Assembly (NCBI GenBank): GCA_028692715.1
Contig: JAQUWU010000015.1
Span: forward strand, 23,912 to 87,911
Reading direction: 5' to 3'
DNA: 64,000 bases
DNA from: Paludibacter sp.
Lineage (GTDB): Bacteria > Bacteroidota > Bacteroidia > Bacteroidales > Paludibacteraceae
Shown here in pieces: positions 8,080 to 16,755 of the stretch. Positions within the stretch are counted from its first letter, which is position 1. The number at the start of each line of letters is the position of its first letter. Made by a program: the position numbers and the translations under genes. Under the pieces are notes generated by a model. The model saw only the letters and a list, made by a program, of their open reading frames with translations, had not been told where the DNA came from and made no database searches.

Positions 8080-10551
8080 TTATTCAAACTCCACTATCGT
8101 AATTCCAGCACCACCAAACTGAACATGTTCGTCACGAAATGTTTTTACAGCAGGAACTGTCCCGAGATACTGACGAATAATTTGTCGCAATGCTCCGGTT
8201 CCTGTTCCATGCAGAATTCGAACGCCTGAAATCCCAACCATTAGCGCATCATCGATAAAATAGGTTACTGCCTGTAACGCTTCATCAACACGCATACCAC
8301 GAACATCTATTTCGGATTTAAAAGTAAGTTTACGCTGACGAACCTCGTCGGTAGTTGTTGTTACTAAATTTTCAAACTTTTTGCTTTCTTTTTTGAACTG
8401 CGTGTTACTTATCACTTCTAATTTAATCAATTTCACCGTCGATTTCATTTGCCCAAAAGCCACAATTGCATTTTTATCCTGAATTTCAATAACTTTACCA
8501 ATGGCTGTTTGACCTTTCATACGAACATTAGCCCCCAACCTCACCTCGATCCTCCCCAAAGGGGAGGAAGTTGGAGGTTCAATAGACTTAATACGCTTTT
8601 TCAGAACACTTTTTCCCTCTCCTTTGGAGAGGGTTAGGGTGAGGTCAGGAATCGAGGGGTCAGGTGTGAGGTATTTCGCTTTAAACTCTTCCAACTCCTT
8701 CCTTACTGCTTTCGTTTTTTCTTTTTCTGCATCCGCTTCTTTTATTTGACGAATGGTATTTTCAATTTTGGCATTTGCTTCACTCAATAAATTCTGAGCA
8801 TCAGCCTTTGCCTTTTGAGTTATTTCCTTCCGTTGCTTATCAATACCGGCCATTTCTTCCTCGTATTTTGCCAGGGTTTCTTCCAACCGTTTTTCTTTCT
8901 GACGGATTTGCTGACGTTTATTTTCCCAATAGCGTTTGTCGCGTACAATATCCTGTAAATGTTTATCATAATCCAGATGCTCCGCTCCCACTTTTTCAGC
9001 AGCTTCGGCAATTAAATCTTCGGGTAGTCCAATCTTTCGGGCAATTTCAATAGCGAAGGAACTTCCCGGATTACCAATACTCAGTTGGAAAAGTGGTTGC
9101 AAATGCTGACGGTCGTACAACATGGCTCCATTCACAATTCCCGTAGCATCTTCGGCATAATGTTTCAGATTAGTATAATGCGTGGTTATAACTCCAAAAG
9201 CCAGATTCTTATTGAAACGTTCCAACGAAGCTTCAGCAATTGCTCCACCAATCAGAGGTTCTGTTCCAGTTCCAAATTCATCAATCAGCAACAAGGTTTT
9301 TTCATTGCTATTTTTGATAAAATATTTCATATTCAGCAAATGCGAACTATAGGTAGACAAATCATTCTCAATGGATTGCTCGTCTCCAATATCAATAAAA
9401 AGCCGCTCAAAAATTCCTGCACGACTGCTATCATGCACCGGAATTAGCAATCCGCACTGCATCATATATTGCAATAAGACAACCGTTTTCAAACAAACTG
9501 ATTTTCCTCCCGCATTGGGACCGGAAATAATCAGAATCCGTTGATTTTCATTCAACGTAATGTCAAGCGGTACAATTTCTTTTCCTTGTTTTTTCAACGA
9601 AAGGAATAAGATGGGATGAACTGCTTTAGCCCATTCCAATTGGCAACAATCATCGATACGGGGTTTAATTCCGTTTATTTCAATAGCAAAAAGTGCTTTG
9701 GCCCGAAAAAAATCAATTTGACCCAGAAAAAATTGTGACGCAAAAATATCTTCGGAATGTGGACGAACAAAATTGCTAAAATCAACCAAAATACGTATCA
9801 CTTCCCTCCGCTCCTCGCCTTCCAGTTCACGAACACGGTTATTGGCTTCCACTACTTGTTGGGGTTCAATAAAAACGGTTTTCCCGGTGGCCGATTCGTC
9901 ATGAACTATTCCGTTTACTTTCCGCTTAAAAGCCGGCGAAACAGGGATTACCAAACGTCCTTCACGCATGGTTGGCGCTACATCTTTTTCTACATAACCA
10001 TCGACTTGTGCCTGGCGAAGTATGGAGTTTAATGTTCGGGAAATACCACTTTGCACCTGAAAAATATCTTTTCGGATACGGGCTAATTCCGGAGAAGCAT
10101 TATCTTTAATTTTCCCGAATTTATTTAGAATATTGTCAATTCGATTGATAATCAATGGGAAAGTTTCAATTTCCTGAACCAACTCGTGCAAATGTGGATA
10201 AACTTCGGCTTCGCTTTTTGTCAGAAATGCAACCAGTAATCGCACTGCTTCTAATGCTCTACGAAGATTAAACACCTCCAATTCATCCAAAAACAAACCC
10301 TCAACCTTGATTCTCGACAAAGCCGGACGAACATCGTAAAAATCACCAATGGGTAATTCATCGGCTTCGGAAGTCAGAATTCGTACCATTTCGTCGGTCT
10401 GACAAAGCAATTTCATTACTTCCGTATAATCCGACGAAAACTGTATTTCATCTACTTTTTCGGCACCCAAGGTACTCACACACTTGTCTTTCAACAATTG
10501 GCGAATGGTACTAAAAGCTATTTTTTGTTCTATATGAGAAGGATAAAGCAT
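8080..10551 (-). CDS. mutS2: MutS2 (RqcU-type) ATPase with Smr domain, carrying an in-frame repeat insertion
   Basis: 823 aa. MutS core with Walker A GPNAGGKS near residue 345, Walker B LLLIDEFGTG near 425, a long coiled coil (about 520-635), an SH3-like KOW region near 675-705 and a C-terminal Smr domain (about 750-823) with LHGTGTGALR. MutS2 proteins act on branched DNA or rescue collided ribosomes; the sequence alone does not say which. Residues about 636-671 are encoded by a palindromic element of the type that lies between genes elsewhere in this window. The insertion keeps the frame and sits in the linker between coiled coil and SH3 domain, so the protein is probably functional. Confidence 0.93.
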   Translation of the reverse strand: MLYPSHIEQKIAFSTIRQLLKDKCVSTLGAEKVDEIQFSSDYTEVMKLLCQTDEMVRILTSEADELPIGDFYDVRPALSRIKVEGLFLDELEVFNLRRALEAVRLLVAFLTKSEAEVYPHLHELVQEIETFPLIINRIDNILNKFGKIKDNASPELARIRKDIFQVQSGISRTLNSILRQAQVDGYVEKDVAPTMREGRLVIPVSPAFKRKVNGIVHDESATGKTVFIEPQQVVEANNRVRELEGEERREVIRILVDFSNFVRPHSEDIFASQFFLGQIDFFRAKALFAIEINGIKPRIDDCCQLEWAKAVHPILFLSLKKQGKEIVPLDITLNENQRILIISGPNAGGKSVCLKTVVLLQYMMQCGLLIPVHDSSRAGIFERLFIDIGDEQSIENDLSTYSSHLLNMKYFIKNSNEKTLLLIDEFGTGTEPLIGGAIAEASLERFNKNLAFGVITTHYTNLKHYAEDATGIVNGAMLYDRQHLQPLFQLSIGNPGSSFAIEIARKIGLPEDLIAEAAEKVGAEHLDYDKHLQDIVRDKRYWENKRQQIRQKEKRLEETLAKYEEEMAGIDKQRKEITQKAKADAQNLLSEANAKIENTIRQIKEADAEKEKTKAVRKELEEFKAKYLTPDPSIPDLTLTLSKGEGKSVLKKRIKSIEPPTSSPLGRIEVRLGANVRMKGQTAIGKVIEIQDKNAIVAFGQMKSTVKLIKLEVISNTQFKKESKKFENLVTTTTDEVRQRKLTFKSEIDVRGMRVDEALQAVTYFIDDALMVGISGVRILHGTGTGALRQIIRQYLGTVPAVKTFRDEHVQFGGAGITIVEFE
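8539..8644. repeat. MITE-like palindromic-end element inside mutS2
   Basis: 106-bp element. The left end CCTCACC (8539) and right end GGTGAGG (8638) are inverted. Just inside each is a perfect palindrome: CCTCCCC-AAA-GGGGAGG (8551-8567) and CCCTCTCC-TTT-GGAGAGGG (8615-8633). It matches in size and design the elements upstream of pyrB and the CAT-like gene. Confidence 0.85.
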
Positions 10552-10712
10552 TTAATTTGTTCAATTAGAATCTTATTATTAAATATACTTCAAAAACAAC
10601 GAAAAATCAGACAATCAATTAAGTATAACTAAATAAAGCATTTAGAATAAAGATTAATGAATATAGGGTGATATGATCCAAAATATCATTTGTGTTTAAA
10701 GACATTAGATTA

Positions 10713-11744
10713 CTAATTTTGTTTTCGAAGCATCTTATCAAAGTCACTTTCAATCAATTTATTTTGTGTTATTCTGAATTTCTCGAATTCCTTTTCGGCA
10801 AGCGCTAATACCACTTCAGGCGAAACCGTTCCCTGATGGTTTAAAATTGCTTCTTCGTTAAATTGAAGAAATGCATCCAATTTTGCCACCCAATCTTTCA
10901 TATACATTACCACACTTTTTTTTGCCTGATTTTCAGCATAATCGAGATACATTGTGACAATGCGGTTAAGAGCATCCATTTCCTTTTCATTCAGGTAATT
11001 TTTCGCAACCCCTACATCTGTTTTTCGGATAGTACCTTTCGGAGCATTCTTCCAAGTAGTCAAACCCATATTATCTTTAGAACAATCAGCTCTGGAAGCA
11101 ATTAACTCTGATGCTGTCTGTCCGGTTATTGCCCAATGAAGTTTATTTTGTACGGTTGCAAAAAAATCTTTTGTTGTTTTTTCATCAACATTATAATCAG
11201 CACTACATTGAGAGTAAATGTCAGTAATTTTTTGATAAAAACGTCGTTCACTACTACGAATATCGCGTATTCGTGCCAATTGTTCTTCAAAATAATCCTT
11301 TCCAAAAATATTGTTTGGATTTTTAAGGCGTTCATCATCCATAGTAAAACCTTTGATGATATATTCTTTGAGCCGTTCAGTGGCCCATATCCGAAAAGCT
11401 GTTGCCTGATGACTATTCACGCGATAACCTACTGAGATAATAGCATCAAGGTTGTAAAATTTTGTAGTTGATTCTTGCGTCTTTCCTTTTATAGCTCCAT
11501 GTTGAGTGGTATGTTCCAAAATGGAACAAACCACTTCTTCCTGTAATTCACCTGATTCAAAAATATTTTTGAGATGCTTTGTTATTGCAGGGCGCTGCAC
11601 GCCAAACAAATCAGCAATTTTATGTTGGGTAAGCCATATTGTTTCATTTTGTAAATAAATTTCCACTTTTACTTTACCGCCGGGCGTGGTATAAAGCAGT
11701 ATTTCGCTGAAACCTTCTGTAACTAGGTTCTGTATTTTTGACAT
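10713..11744 (-). CDS. RhuM family protein
   Basis: 343 aa, full length for the virulence RhuM family (PF13310). An N-terminal winged/HTH-like region includes WLTQHKIADLFGVQRPAITKHLKNIFESGEL (about residues 33-63), followed by the conserved KTQESTTKFYNLDAIISVGYRVNSHQATAFRIWATERLKEY region (about 95-140). The name comes from a Salmonella pathogenicity-island gene; the biochemical function is unknown, and homologues often lie near restriction-modification or mobile genes. Here it lies between mutS2 and mazG with no such partner. It is its own transcription unit, 80 bp from mazG. Confidence 0.88.
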   Translation of the reverse strand: MSKIQNLVTEGFSEILLYTTPGGKVKVEIYLQNETIWLTQHKIADLFGVQRPAITKHLKNIFESGELQEEVVCSILEHTTQHGAIKGKTQESTTKFYNLDAIISVGYRVNSHQATAFRIWATERLKEYIIKGFTMDDERLKNPNNIFGKDYFEEQLARIRDIRSSERRFYQKITDIYSQCSADYNVDEKTTKDFFATVQNKLHWAITGQTASELIASRADCSKDNMGLTTWKNAPKGTIRKTDVGVAKNYLNEKEMDALNRIVTMYLDYAENQAKKSVVMYMKDWVAKLDAFLQFNEEAILNHQGTVSPEVVLALAEKEFEKFRITQNKLIESDFDKMLRKQN

Positions 11745-11824
11745 ATTATACTATGTTTCGTTCCTTGATCAATCAACTTAAACCTTTATTGATTTTTACT
11801 TTTCTGGTAAACTTGAAGGTCAGG

Positions 11825-12622
11825 TTACTTTGTGGTCGAAGGGGGTAATTTCTTCGCTTCTTCCCAAATCTCATCCATTTCGGCTAAGCTCATTTTCTTT
11901 AAATCTTTTCCAACTGTAATGGTTTTCGATTCTAGATAATTAAAACGGCTGATAAATTTACGGTTGGTACGTTCCAGCGCATTTTCAGGATTAATATCGT
12001 AAAGTCGGGCAGCATTGATCAAACTGAACATCAAATCGCCAAACTCAGCTTCCATTTTATCTTTGTCCATGGCAGCTACTTCAACTTTAAACTCATTAAT
12101 TTCTTCCTGCACTTTTTCCCAAACCTGTTCGCGTTCTTTCCAATCGAAACCCACACTGCGGGCTTTGTCTTGAATGCGGTGGGCTTTTATTAATGCAGGA
12201 AGCGACATGGGTACTCCCGACAAAACAGATTTATTTCCCCCTTTTTCCTTCAATTTCAACGATTCCCAATTTTGCATTACAATTTCGCTGTTGTTGGCTT
12301 CCACTTCGGCAAAAATATGTGGATGCCGATAAATCAGTTTTTCACATAACCCACTACAAACATCATAAATATCAAAATCGTTGGTTTCGCTGCCCATTTC
12401 GGAATAAAAAACAATGTGTAATAATATGTCTCCCAACTCTTTTCGAATTTCGGTTTTGTCTTCCCTGATGATGGCATCAGCCAACTCATAAGTTTCTTCA
12501 ATGGTGAGTGTGCGCAGACTTTCGAATGTTTGTTCTTTGTCCCATGGACATTTAGCGCGTAGTTCAGTCATTATTTCGAGTAATCGCTGAAATTGATCTA
12601 GTTTTTCTGTTGTTGTATGCAT
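11825..12622 (-). CDS. mazG: Nucleoside triphosphate pyrophosphohydrolase MazG
   Basis: 265 aa with two MazG domains in tandem. The first has CPWDKEQTFESL and the metal-binding EETYELADAI (about 25-52). The second has EEINEFKVEV and AEFGDLMFSLIN (about 165-205). MazG hydrolyses non-canonical or excess NTPs to NMP and pyrophosphate in the cytoplasm and lowers (p)ppGpp signalling in some bacteria. The length fits the E. coli type. Upstream DNA (12630-12662) is a low-complexity AATTCATAATT-like track. Confidence 0.95.
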   Translation of the reverse strand: MHTTTEKLDQFQRLLEIMTELRAKCPWDKEQTFESLRTLTIEETYELADAIIREDKTEIRKELGDILLHIVFYSEMGSETNDFDIYDVCSGLCEKLIYRHPHIFAEVEANNSEIVMQNWESLKLKEKGGNKSVLSGVPMSLPALIKAHRIQDKARSVGFDWKEREQVWEKVQEEINEFKVEVAAMDKDKMEAEFGDLMFSLINAARLYDINPENALERTNRKFISRFNYLESKTITVGKDLKKMSLAEMDEIWEEAKKLPPSTTK

Positions 12623-12831
12623 TTATTTCAGTTGATAATTCACAATTCATAATTTATAATTAGCACAAAGGTAAGCATTTTTGGTGTTGAATTGAAAAAT
12701 ATTAAACTCCAACTCACTTTTCTAATAACGCAAAAAGCCCTATAAATAAGCATTCCAAAAATATTATTCTCAATTTAATATTTATTAACTTATAAAATGA
12801 ATCAAAATTGAAATATTGCTATACTTTTACG

Positions 12832-12853
12832 GTGTACTATTTCACTAATACAC
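12832..12853. promoter_or_regulatory. Candidate operator for the YtrA-type GntR regulator
   Basis: Inverted repeat GTGTACTA-N6-TAATACAC (one mismatch in 8-bp arms), 31 bp before the first ABC cassette gene. YtrA-type GntR repressors are known to bind GTGTA...TACAC inverted repeats upstream of their own ABC operons, and this operon encodes such a regulator. A weak -7-like box (TACTTTTA) precedes it. No equivalent site is seen before the second cassette. Confidence 0.5.
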
Positions 12854-12884
12854 TAATTCAAAACAAAAGTAATAATTTAAAATC

Positions 12885-13733
12885 ATGGTAAATGTACAAA
12901 ACGTAACTTTCAGTTACAGTAGAAAAGCAAATTTGCTTTCCAATTTGAGTTTAAATCTAAAAGCGGGACGCATTCATGGCTTATTGGGAAAAAATGGCGA
13001 AGGTAAGAGTACTTTATTAAAATTAATTTCAGGAATGGATTTTCCACAATCAGGTTCTATTGAAACAATCGGATTTAACCCGGTAAAACGTTTTCCTGAA
13101 ATGCTTCGTGACATATATTTTATTCCCGAAGAATTACCACAGATGAGCATCAGTATAAAAGAATACGAAAATGTTTATGCCTCTTTTTATCCAAATTTCA
13201 GTTCTGAGCAGTTCAACGCATATTTAAAAGAGTTTGAAATTGAATCAAAGTCCTCAAAACTAAACAAACTTTCTCAAGGACAGAAAAAGAAAGTTTTTGT
13301 GGCATTTGGTTTGGCCGCCAACACTAAATTATTGTTGATGGATGAACCAACAAACGGATTAGACATACCTTCGAAAGGACAGTTTCGTCGTATGGTGGCA
13401 TCGGTAATAGATGAGAACCGCTGTTTGGTTATATCAACTCATCAAGTCCGCGATTTGGATAGTTTGATTGATACTATAACTGTAATGGAAGGTCACGAAA
13501 TTGTGTTCAACGAATCCATTGAAGATATTACCAAAAAATTGCTTTTCAAAGTATATGAAAAAAATGAGAAAGATGAAACAGTTATCCATTCTGAAGACAC
13601 TTTGCGTGGTTATTATCAGGTTCGGGAGAATAAAACCGGCGAGGAAAGTAAATTAGATATTGAATTGTTATTCAATGCTATAATAGGCAATAAAAATCGA
13701 ATGAAACAACTTTTTCCCTTAACAAATAAATAA
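12885..13733 (+). CDS. ABC transporter ATP-binding protein (cassette 1)
   Basis: 282 aa ABC ATPase. Walker A is GKNGEGKST (about residues 36-44), the signature is the variant LSQGQKKK, and Walker B is LLLMDEPTNGLD followed by STHQVRDLD. The C-terminal ~70 residues form a small extra domain. It begins a five-gene operon (ATPase, permease, GntR regulator, two small membrane proteins) with gaps of 10, 2 and 3 bp and one 4-bp overlap. The substrate is unknown. YtrA-linked ABC systems elsewhere respond to cell-wall antibiotics or act in export, so export or envelope stress is a reasonable inference. The paralogue at 15888-16733 has the same layout. Confidence 0.9.
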   Translation: MVNVQNVTFSYSRKANLLSNLSLNLKAGRIHGLLGKNGEGKSTLLKLISGMDFPQSGSIETIGFNPVKRFPEMLRDIYFIPEELPQMSISIKEYENVYASFYPNFSSEQFNAYLKEFEIESKSSKLNKLSQGQKKKVFVAFGLAANTKLLLMDEPTNGLDIPSKGQFRRMVASVIDENRCLVISTHQVRDLDSLIDTITVMEGHEIVFNESIEDITKKLLFKVYEKNEKDETVIHSEDTLRGYYQVRENKTGEESKLDIELLFNAIIGNKNRMKQLFPLTNK

Positions 13734-13743
13734 TTTAAAAACC

Positions 13744-14505
13744 ATGAATACAACATTAAATATCAATCGTTTAGGATTACTATTCAAACGTTTTTTTATA
13801 GAAAACAAACAAAAGGAACTCATTTTTTGGGGAATATCTATAGCTGTTTTCACAATAATGCATCAGGTTGGTTCTGTAGAAATGTTTACTTACATAGCCG
13901 GATTTATTTTTGCTGCTCGTCTGTTTAGCATTTTCGCCTATACTCCCACCGGAATGCATTACTTACTAATTCCTGCCACCCATACTGAGAAACTGATCGT
14001 AAATATTGTTTTAAGTACTATTTATTTTTTCACAATGATCTTAGTTACCTATATTATAGGCTCTGTTGTAGGAAATCTTTTAGGAAGTATGATTTTTGGC
14101 TTGGATAAACCCATCAATTTAGACTTATTCAACGATAGCATTTCAAATGCATGGAATACAGGAAATCACCAAGACGGAATTTTCAACATTTTCATGTCTT
14201 TTGCCCTGTCACAATCAATCTTTTTGCTGGGATCCATTTTTTTCAAAAGAAGCGCAATAGCAAAAACGTTCTTATCCATCATATTAGTTACTATGGCACT
14301 TGGAATTATCCAATTAATACTCTTCAAACTTACTTTTGGAACATTTCATATGAATACCAACTCATTTAGATTTGATTTGTTAGGACCTAATTTTATAAAT
14401 GAAATTTTCCCTAATTACAAAATGATAGGTACAATTCTCAAGTACTCATTAATCCCATTTTTCTGGATGGTAACGTATTTCCGTTTAACCGAAAAACAAG
14501 TATAA
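13744..14505 (+). CDS. ABC transporter permease (cassette 1)
   Basis: 253 aa integral membrane protein with about six hydrophobic segments and an N-terminal cytoplasmic segment (LFKRFFIENKQKELIFWG). The motif HYLLIPATHTEKLIVNI after the second helix is shared with the paralogue at 16756-17523 (HFMMIPATQTEKLISNI). Its place 10 bp after the ATPase gene and its size support an ABC-2-like exporter subunit. The pair probably assembles as a homodimer of permease and ATPase. No substrate can be deduced. Confidence 0.8.
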   Translation: MNTTLNINRLGLLFKRFFIENKQKELIFWGISIAVFTIMHQVGSVEMFTYIAGFIFAARLFSIFAYTPTGMHYLLIPATHTEKLIVNIVLSTIYFFTMILVTYIIGSVVGNLLGSMIFGLDKPINLDLFNDSISNAWNTGNHQDGIFNIFMSFALSQSIFLLGSIFFKRSAIAKTFLSIILVTMALGIIQLILFKLTFGTFHMNTNSFRFDLLGPNFINEIFPNYKMIGTILKYSLIPFFWMVTYFRLTEKQV

Positions 14506-14507
14506 TT

Positions 14508-14873
14508 ATGGAATTCAAAGAAAATCAAACCATATATCTGCAAATAGGCGATTACGTCTGCGAACAGATACTCCTTGGACGATGGAATGAGGGAGACCGT
14601 ATTCTATCGGTGAGGGAGCTGGGTGTAGACTTGGAGGTAAACCCAAATACAGTCATGCGAAGTTATGATTTCCTGCAAAGCAACGAAATTATATTTAATA
14701 AAAGAGGTGTAGGATATTTTGTGGAAGAAAATGCAAAAACTAAAATTATCAATTATCGTCGGAAACAATTTTTAGAACAAGAACTTCCTGTTATTTTCAA
14801 AACAATGAATTTACTTGGAATGACCATTGAAGATATAAATATACAATACACAAGCTATTTAAAATCAGTTTAG
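14508..14873 (+). CDS. GntR family regulator, YtrA subfamily
   Basis: 121 aa. An N-terminal winged helix (about residues 8-75) contains YLQIGDYVCEQILLGRWNEGDRILSVRELGVDLEVNPNTVMRSY in essentially canonical GntR form. Only a ~45-residue tail follows, the short C-terminus typical of YtrA regulators, which lack a large effector domain. It lies in the operon it probably controls, 2 bp after the permease. The candidate operator is at 12832-12853. Cassette 2 has no copy, so this protein may control both or only the first. Confidence 0.9.
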   Translation: MEFKENQTIYLQIGDYVCEQILLGRWNEGDRILSVRELGVDLEVNPNTVMRSYDFLQSNEIIFNKRGVGYFVEENAKTKIINYRRKQFLEQELPVIFKTMNLLGMTIEDINIQYTSYLKSV

Positions 14874-14876
14874 CCC

Positions 14877-15110
14877 ATGAAAACAACGAATAGAATACCA
14901 AAAGCAATAGCAATTGTTGTAATTTTAGGTTTTGGAATGATTAACAATGTAAAGAATAAGCTAATTATGATACAAGCCTACGATCAAATTTCGAATGAAC
15001 TTGAAAACACGGTAGAATCGGAAAGTACAAAAACATCCGATAACAAGCTATATATTTACACTAAATCGATTATAAAAAGCAGTATTCAACAAGTAATATT
15101 TAATTTATGA
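14877..15110 (+). CDS. Small single-pass membrane protein (cassette 1, small protein A)
   Basis: 77 aa, not recognised. A basic N-terminus (MKTTNRIPKAI) leads into one hydrophobic segment (about residues 9-25), followed by a polar tail ending with TKSIIKSSIQQVIFNL. It is clearly paralogous to the 78-aa product at 17553-17789, which has the same N-terminus, helix, YTRSVLRSGI-like segment and NL end. Its stop overlaps the next start (ATGA). Conservation in both cassettes and tight coupling argue for a real gene. Confidence 0.75.
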   Translation: MKTTNRIPKAIAIVVILGFGMINNVKNKLIMIQAYDQISNELENTVESESTKTSDNKLYIYTKSIIKSSIQQVIFNL

Positions 15111-15616
15111 AAACAAGTAACAAATTACTCCTCGGACTTTTTATTGTAGTAGTTTTGGGAATGATATTCGCAAATATCAGACTTAAAAATGTAATTGAAA
15201 CGACACCTGGATTAGAAAGCCAAACTTCCAATAATAAGTCATTTTTTAGTTTTAAGATGACTAAAAGCTCAAGTAATACAATTTCGAAAACTGATACTTT
15301 ACAAGGTGACTTTAGTTATGGTCTTTTTGCAGATCAAACAAAAGTACTCTTATCGATAGATGGAAATACAAGCTATGATCAATTAAATCAGTATAAAATC
15401 GATTTGAAAAGACTAAATATCGATCTAAATATCAAAAAAGTAGAATTTGCCGATAATGGTAAAATGATAAAATTGGAAATTGCCGTCGATTGTAATGACG
15501 GTTTTAAAGGGACTGTAAAACAAGTGCTTAGAAACAACAATAGAATTGGTTTTTACAGAATCTATGACGAATCGGCACCCTCTGCTTTTGGAATGTCTGC
15601 TATGCCTTTGGAATAG
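15107..15616 (+). CDS. Single-pass membrane protein with small periplasmic domain (cassette 1, small protein B)
   Basis: 169 aa. N-terminal membrane anchor MKTSNKLLLGLFIVVVLGMI (about 6-26), Ser/Asn-rich linker, then a domain at about 80-150 (YDQLNQYKIDLKRLNIDLNIKKVEFADNGKMIKLEI...GFKGTV). That domain resembles the small alpha/beta module found at the C-terminus of some Bacteroidota M56/BlaR1-like proteins; this is a pattern-based suggestion. The N-terminal 27 residues match the 57-aa protein at 17786-17959, which lacks the domain. It overlaps the previous gene by 4 bp and is followed by a strong terminator. Confidence 0.75.
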   Translation: MKTSNKLLLGLFIVVVLGMIFANIRLKNVIETTPGLESQTSNNKSFFSFKMTKSSSNTISKTDTLQGDFSYGLFADQTKVLLSIDGNTSYDQLNQYKIDLKRLNIDLNIKKVEFADNGKMIKLEIAVDCNDGFKGTVKQVLRNNNRIGFYRIYDESAPSAFGMSAMPLE

Positions 15617-15641
15617 CGATCTTTATAAAACTTATGTCATT

Positions 15642-15682
15642 AAAAACCATTTTACTGAACTAATCAGTGAAATGGTTTTTTT
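15642..15682 (+). terminator. Rho-independent terminator after ABC cassette 1
   Basis: 15-bp stem (AAACCATTTTACTGA pairing with TCAGTGAAATGGTTT, one G-U pair), 5-base loop and seven T residues, 26 bp after the last gene of cassette 1. Confidence 0.9.
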
Positions 15683-15805
15683 ACATTTACATTTTGAGTT
15701 ATTACTAAACTGGGCAATTTAACGAAAGCTACTAAACAATTATTATTACTTTCAATAAAATCTGAGATTAACTGCCTACAGACCAAACAATTTAACGAAA
15801 AATAA

Positions 15806-15836
15806 TTTGTCAGGAAATTAACTATTAATACATTTG
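15806..15836 (+). promoter_or_regulatory. Promoter of ABC cassette 2
   Basis: TTTG (15806-15809), 19-bp spacer and TACATTTG (15829-15836). This is an exact match to the Bacteroidota TTTG-N19-TAnnTTTG consensus, 51 bp before the second ATPase gene. It shows that cassette 2 is transcribed separately from cassette 1. Confidence 0.75.
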
Positions 15837-15887
15837 CAAAATACATTCTACAACTCTCGGGTTTTCAGAAACTAAAATCTGCATAAA

Positions 15888-16733
15888 ATGAGAAAAGTGA
15901 TTGATATTAGAAATCTTGAATTTCACTACTACCGACAAGAGAAATTATTAAATAACCTGAATTTAAAATTAAAATCAGGGAATATTCATGGTCTTATCGG
16001 CAAAAACGGAGAAGGCAAAACAACCTTATTTAAACTGATTTGCGGTTTAATATTTCCAATAAAGGGTGAAATAGAAGTGTTGGAATACGAACCACGTAAA
16101 CGGCATACCGGAATGTTGAATCACGTTTATTTTTTGCCTGAAGAAATATATCCCACCAAACTGTCCATTCTAAATTATGAACGTGTATATGCTCCCTTTT
16201 ATCCTGAATTTAGTTCAGGTTCGTTTTATAAATATCTGAATGAGTTTAGCATCGATACTAAAAATACTAATTTCGAAAAGTTCTCCTATGGTCAAAAGAA
16301 AAAAATAATGATTGCTTTCGGATTGGCAACTAATGCTAAACTGATACTTATGGATGAACCAACAAATGGTTTAGATATACCATCGAAAAGGCAATTCAGA
16401 AGGATGATTTCTTCAGTTTCGAATAAAGATAATTGCATAATTATTTCTACCCATCAGGTATTTGATTTGGAAAATATGGTAGATAATATAATAATAATGG
16501 ATGAACACGAAATAATATTTAATGAATTAATAACCAGCATAACGAATAAATTGCAATTTAAAGTATCAAAAAAAAGAGAAAAGAACGATTTGATACTTTA
16601 TCAGGAAGAAACTGCAAAAGGCGTTGGTCAAATTCTTGAAAATAAAACCGGAGTAGAAAGTTCTCTCGACATTGAGCTGCTATTCAACGCATTATTATTT
16701 GACTGTGAAAGGATTAAAACTGTATTAGATTAA
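15888..16733 (+). CDS. ABC transporter ATP-binding protein (cassette 2)
   Basis: 281 aa, paralogue of the 12885-13733 product with the same length and motifs: Walker A GKNGEGKTT, signature FSYGQKKK, Walker B LILMDEPTNGLD and STHQVFDLEN. The C-terminal extension is also shared (ENKTGVESSLDIELLFNAL against ENKTGEESKLDIELLFNAI). It heads a second unit of ATPase, permease and two small membrane proteins. The substrate is unknown. Confidence 0.9.
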   Translation: MRKVIDIRNLEFHYYRQEKLLNNLNLKLKSGNIHGLIGKNGEGKTTLFKLICGLIFPIKGEIEVLEYEPRKRHTGMLNHVYFLPEEIYPTKLSILNYERVYAPFYPEFSSGSFYKYLNEFSIDTKNTNFEKFSYGQKKKIMIAFGLATNAKLILMDEPTNGLDIPSKRQFRRMISSVSNKDNCIIISTHQVFDLENMVDNIIIMDEHEIIFNELITSITNKLQFKVSKKREKNDLILYQEETAKGVGQILENKTGVESSLDIELLFNALLFDCERIKTVLD

Positions 16734-16755
16734 AACAAAAGAAATAATACTTATA

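Noticed and set aside
8449-10032. Several plus-strand frames across mutS2
   Set aside because: Antisense shadows of the MutS2 coding sequence, whose motifs are complete on the minus strand.
15664-15846. 60-codon minus-strand frame between the ABC cassettes
   Set aside because: It overlaps the cassette 1 terminator and the cassette 2 promoter and has no family resemblance.
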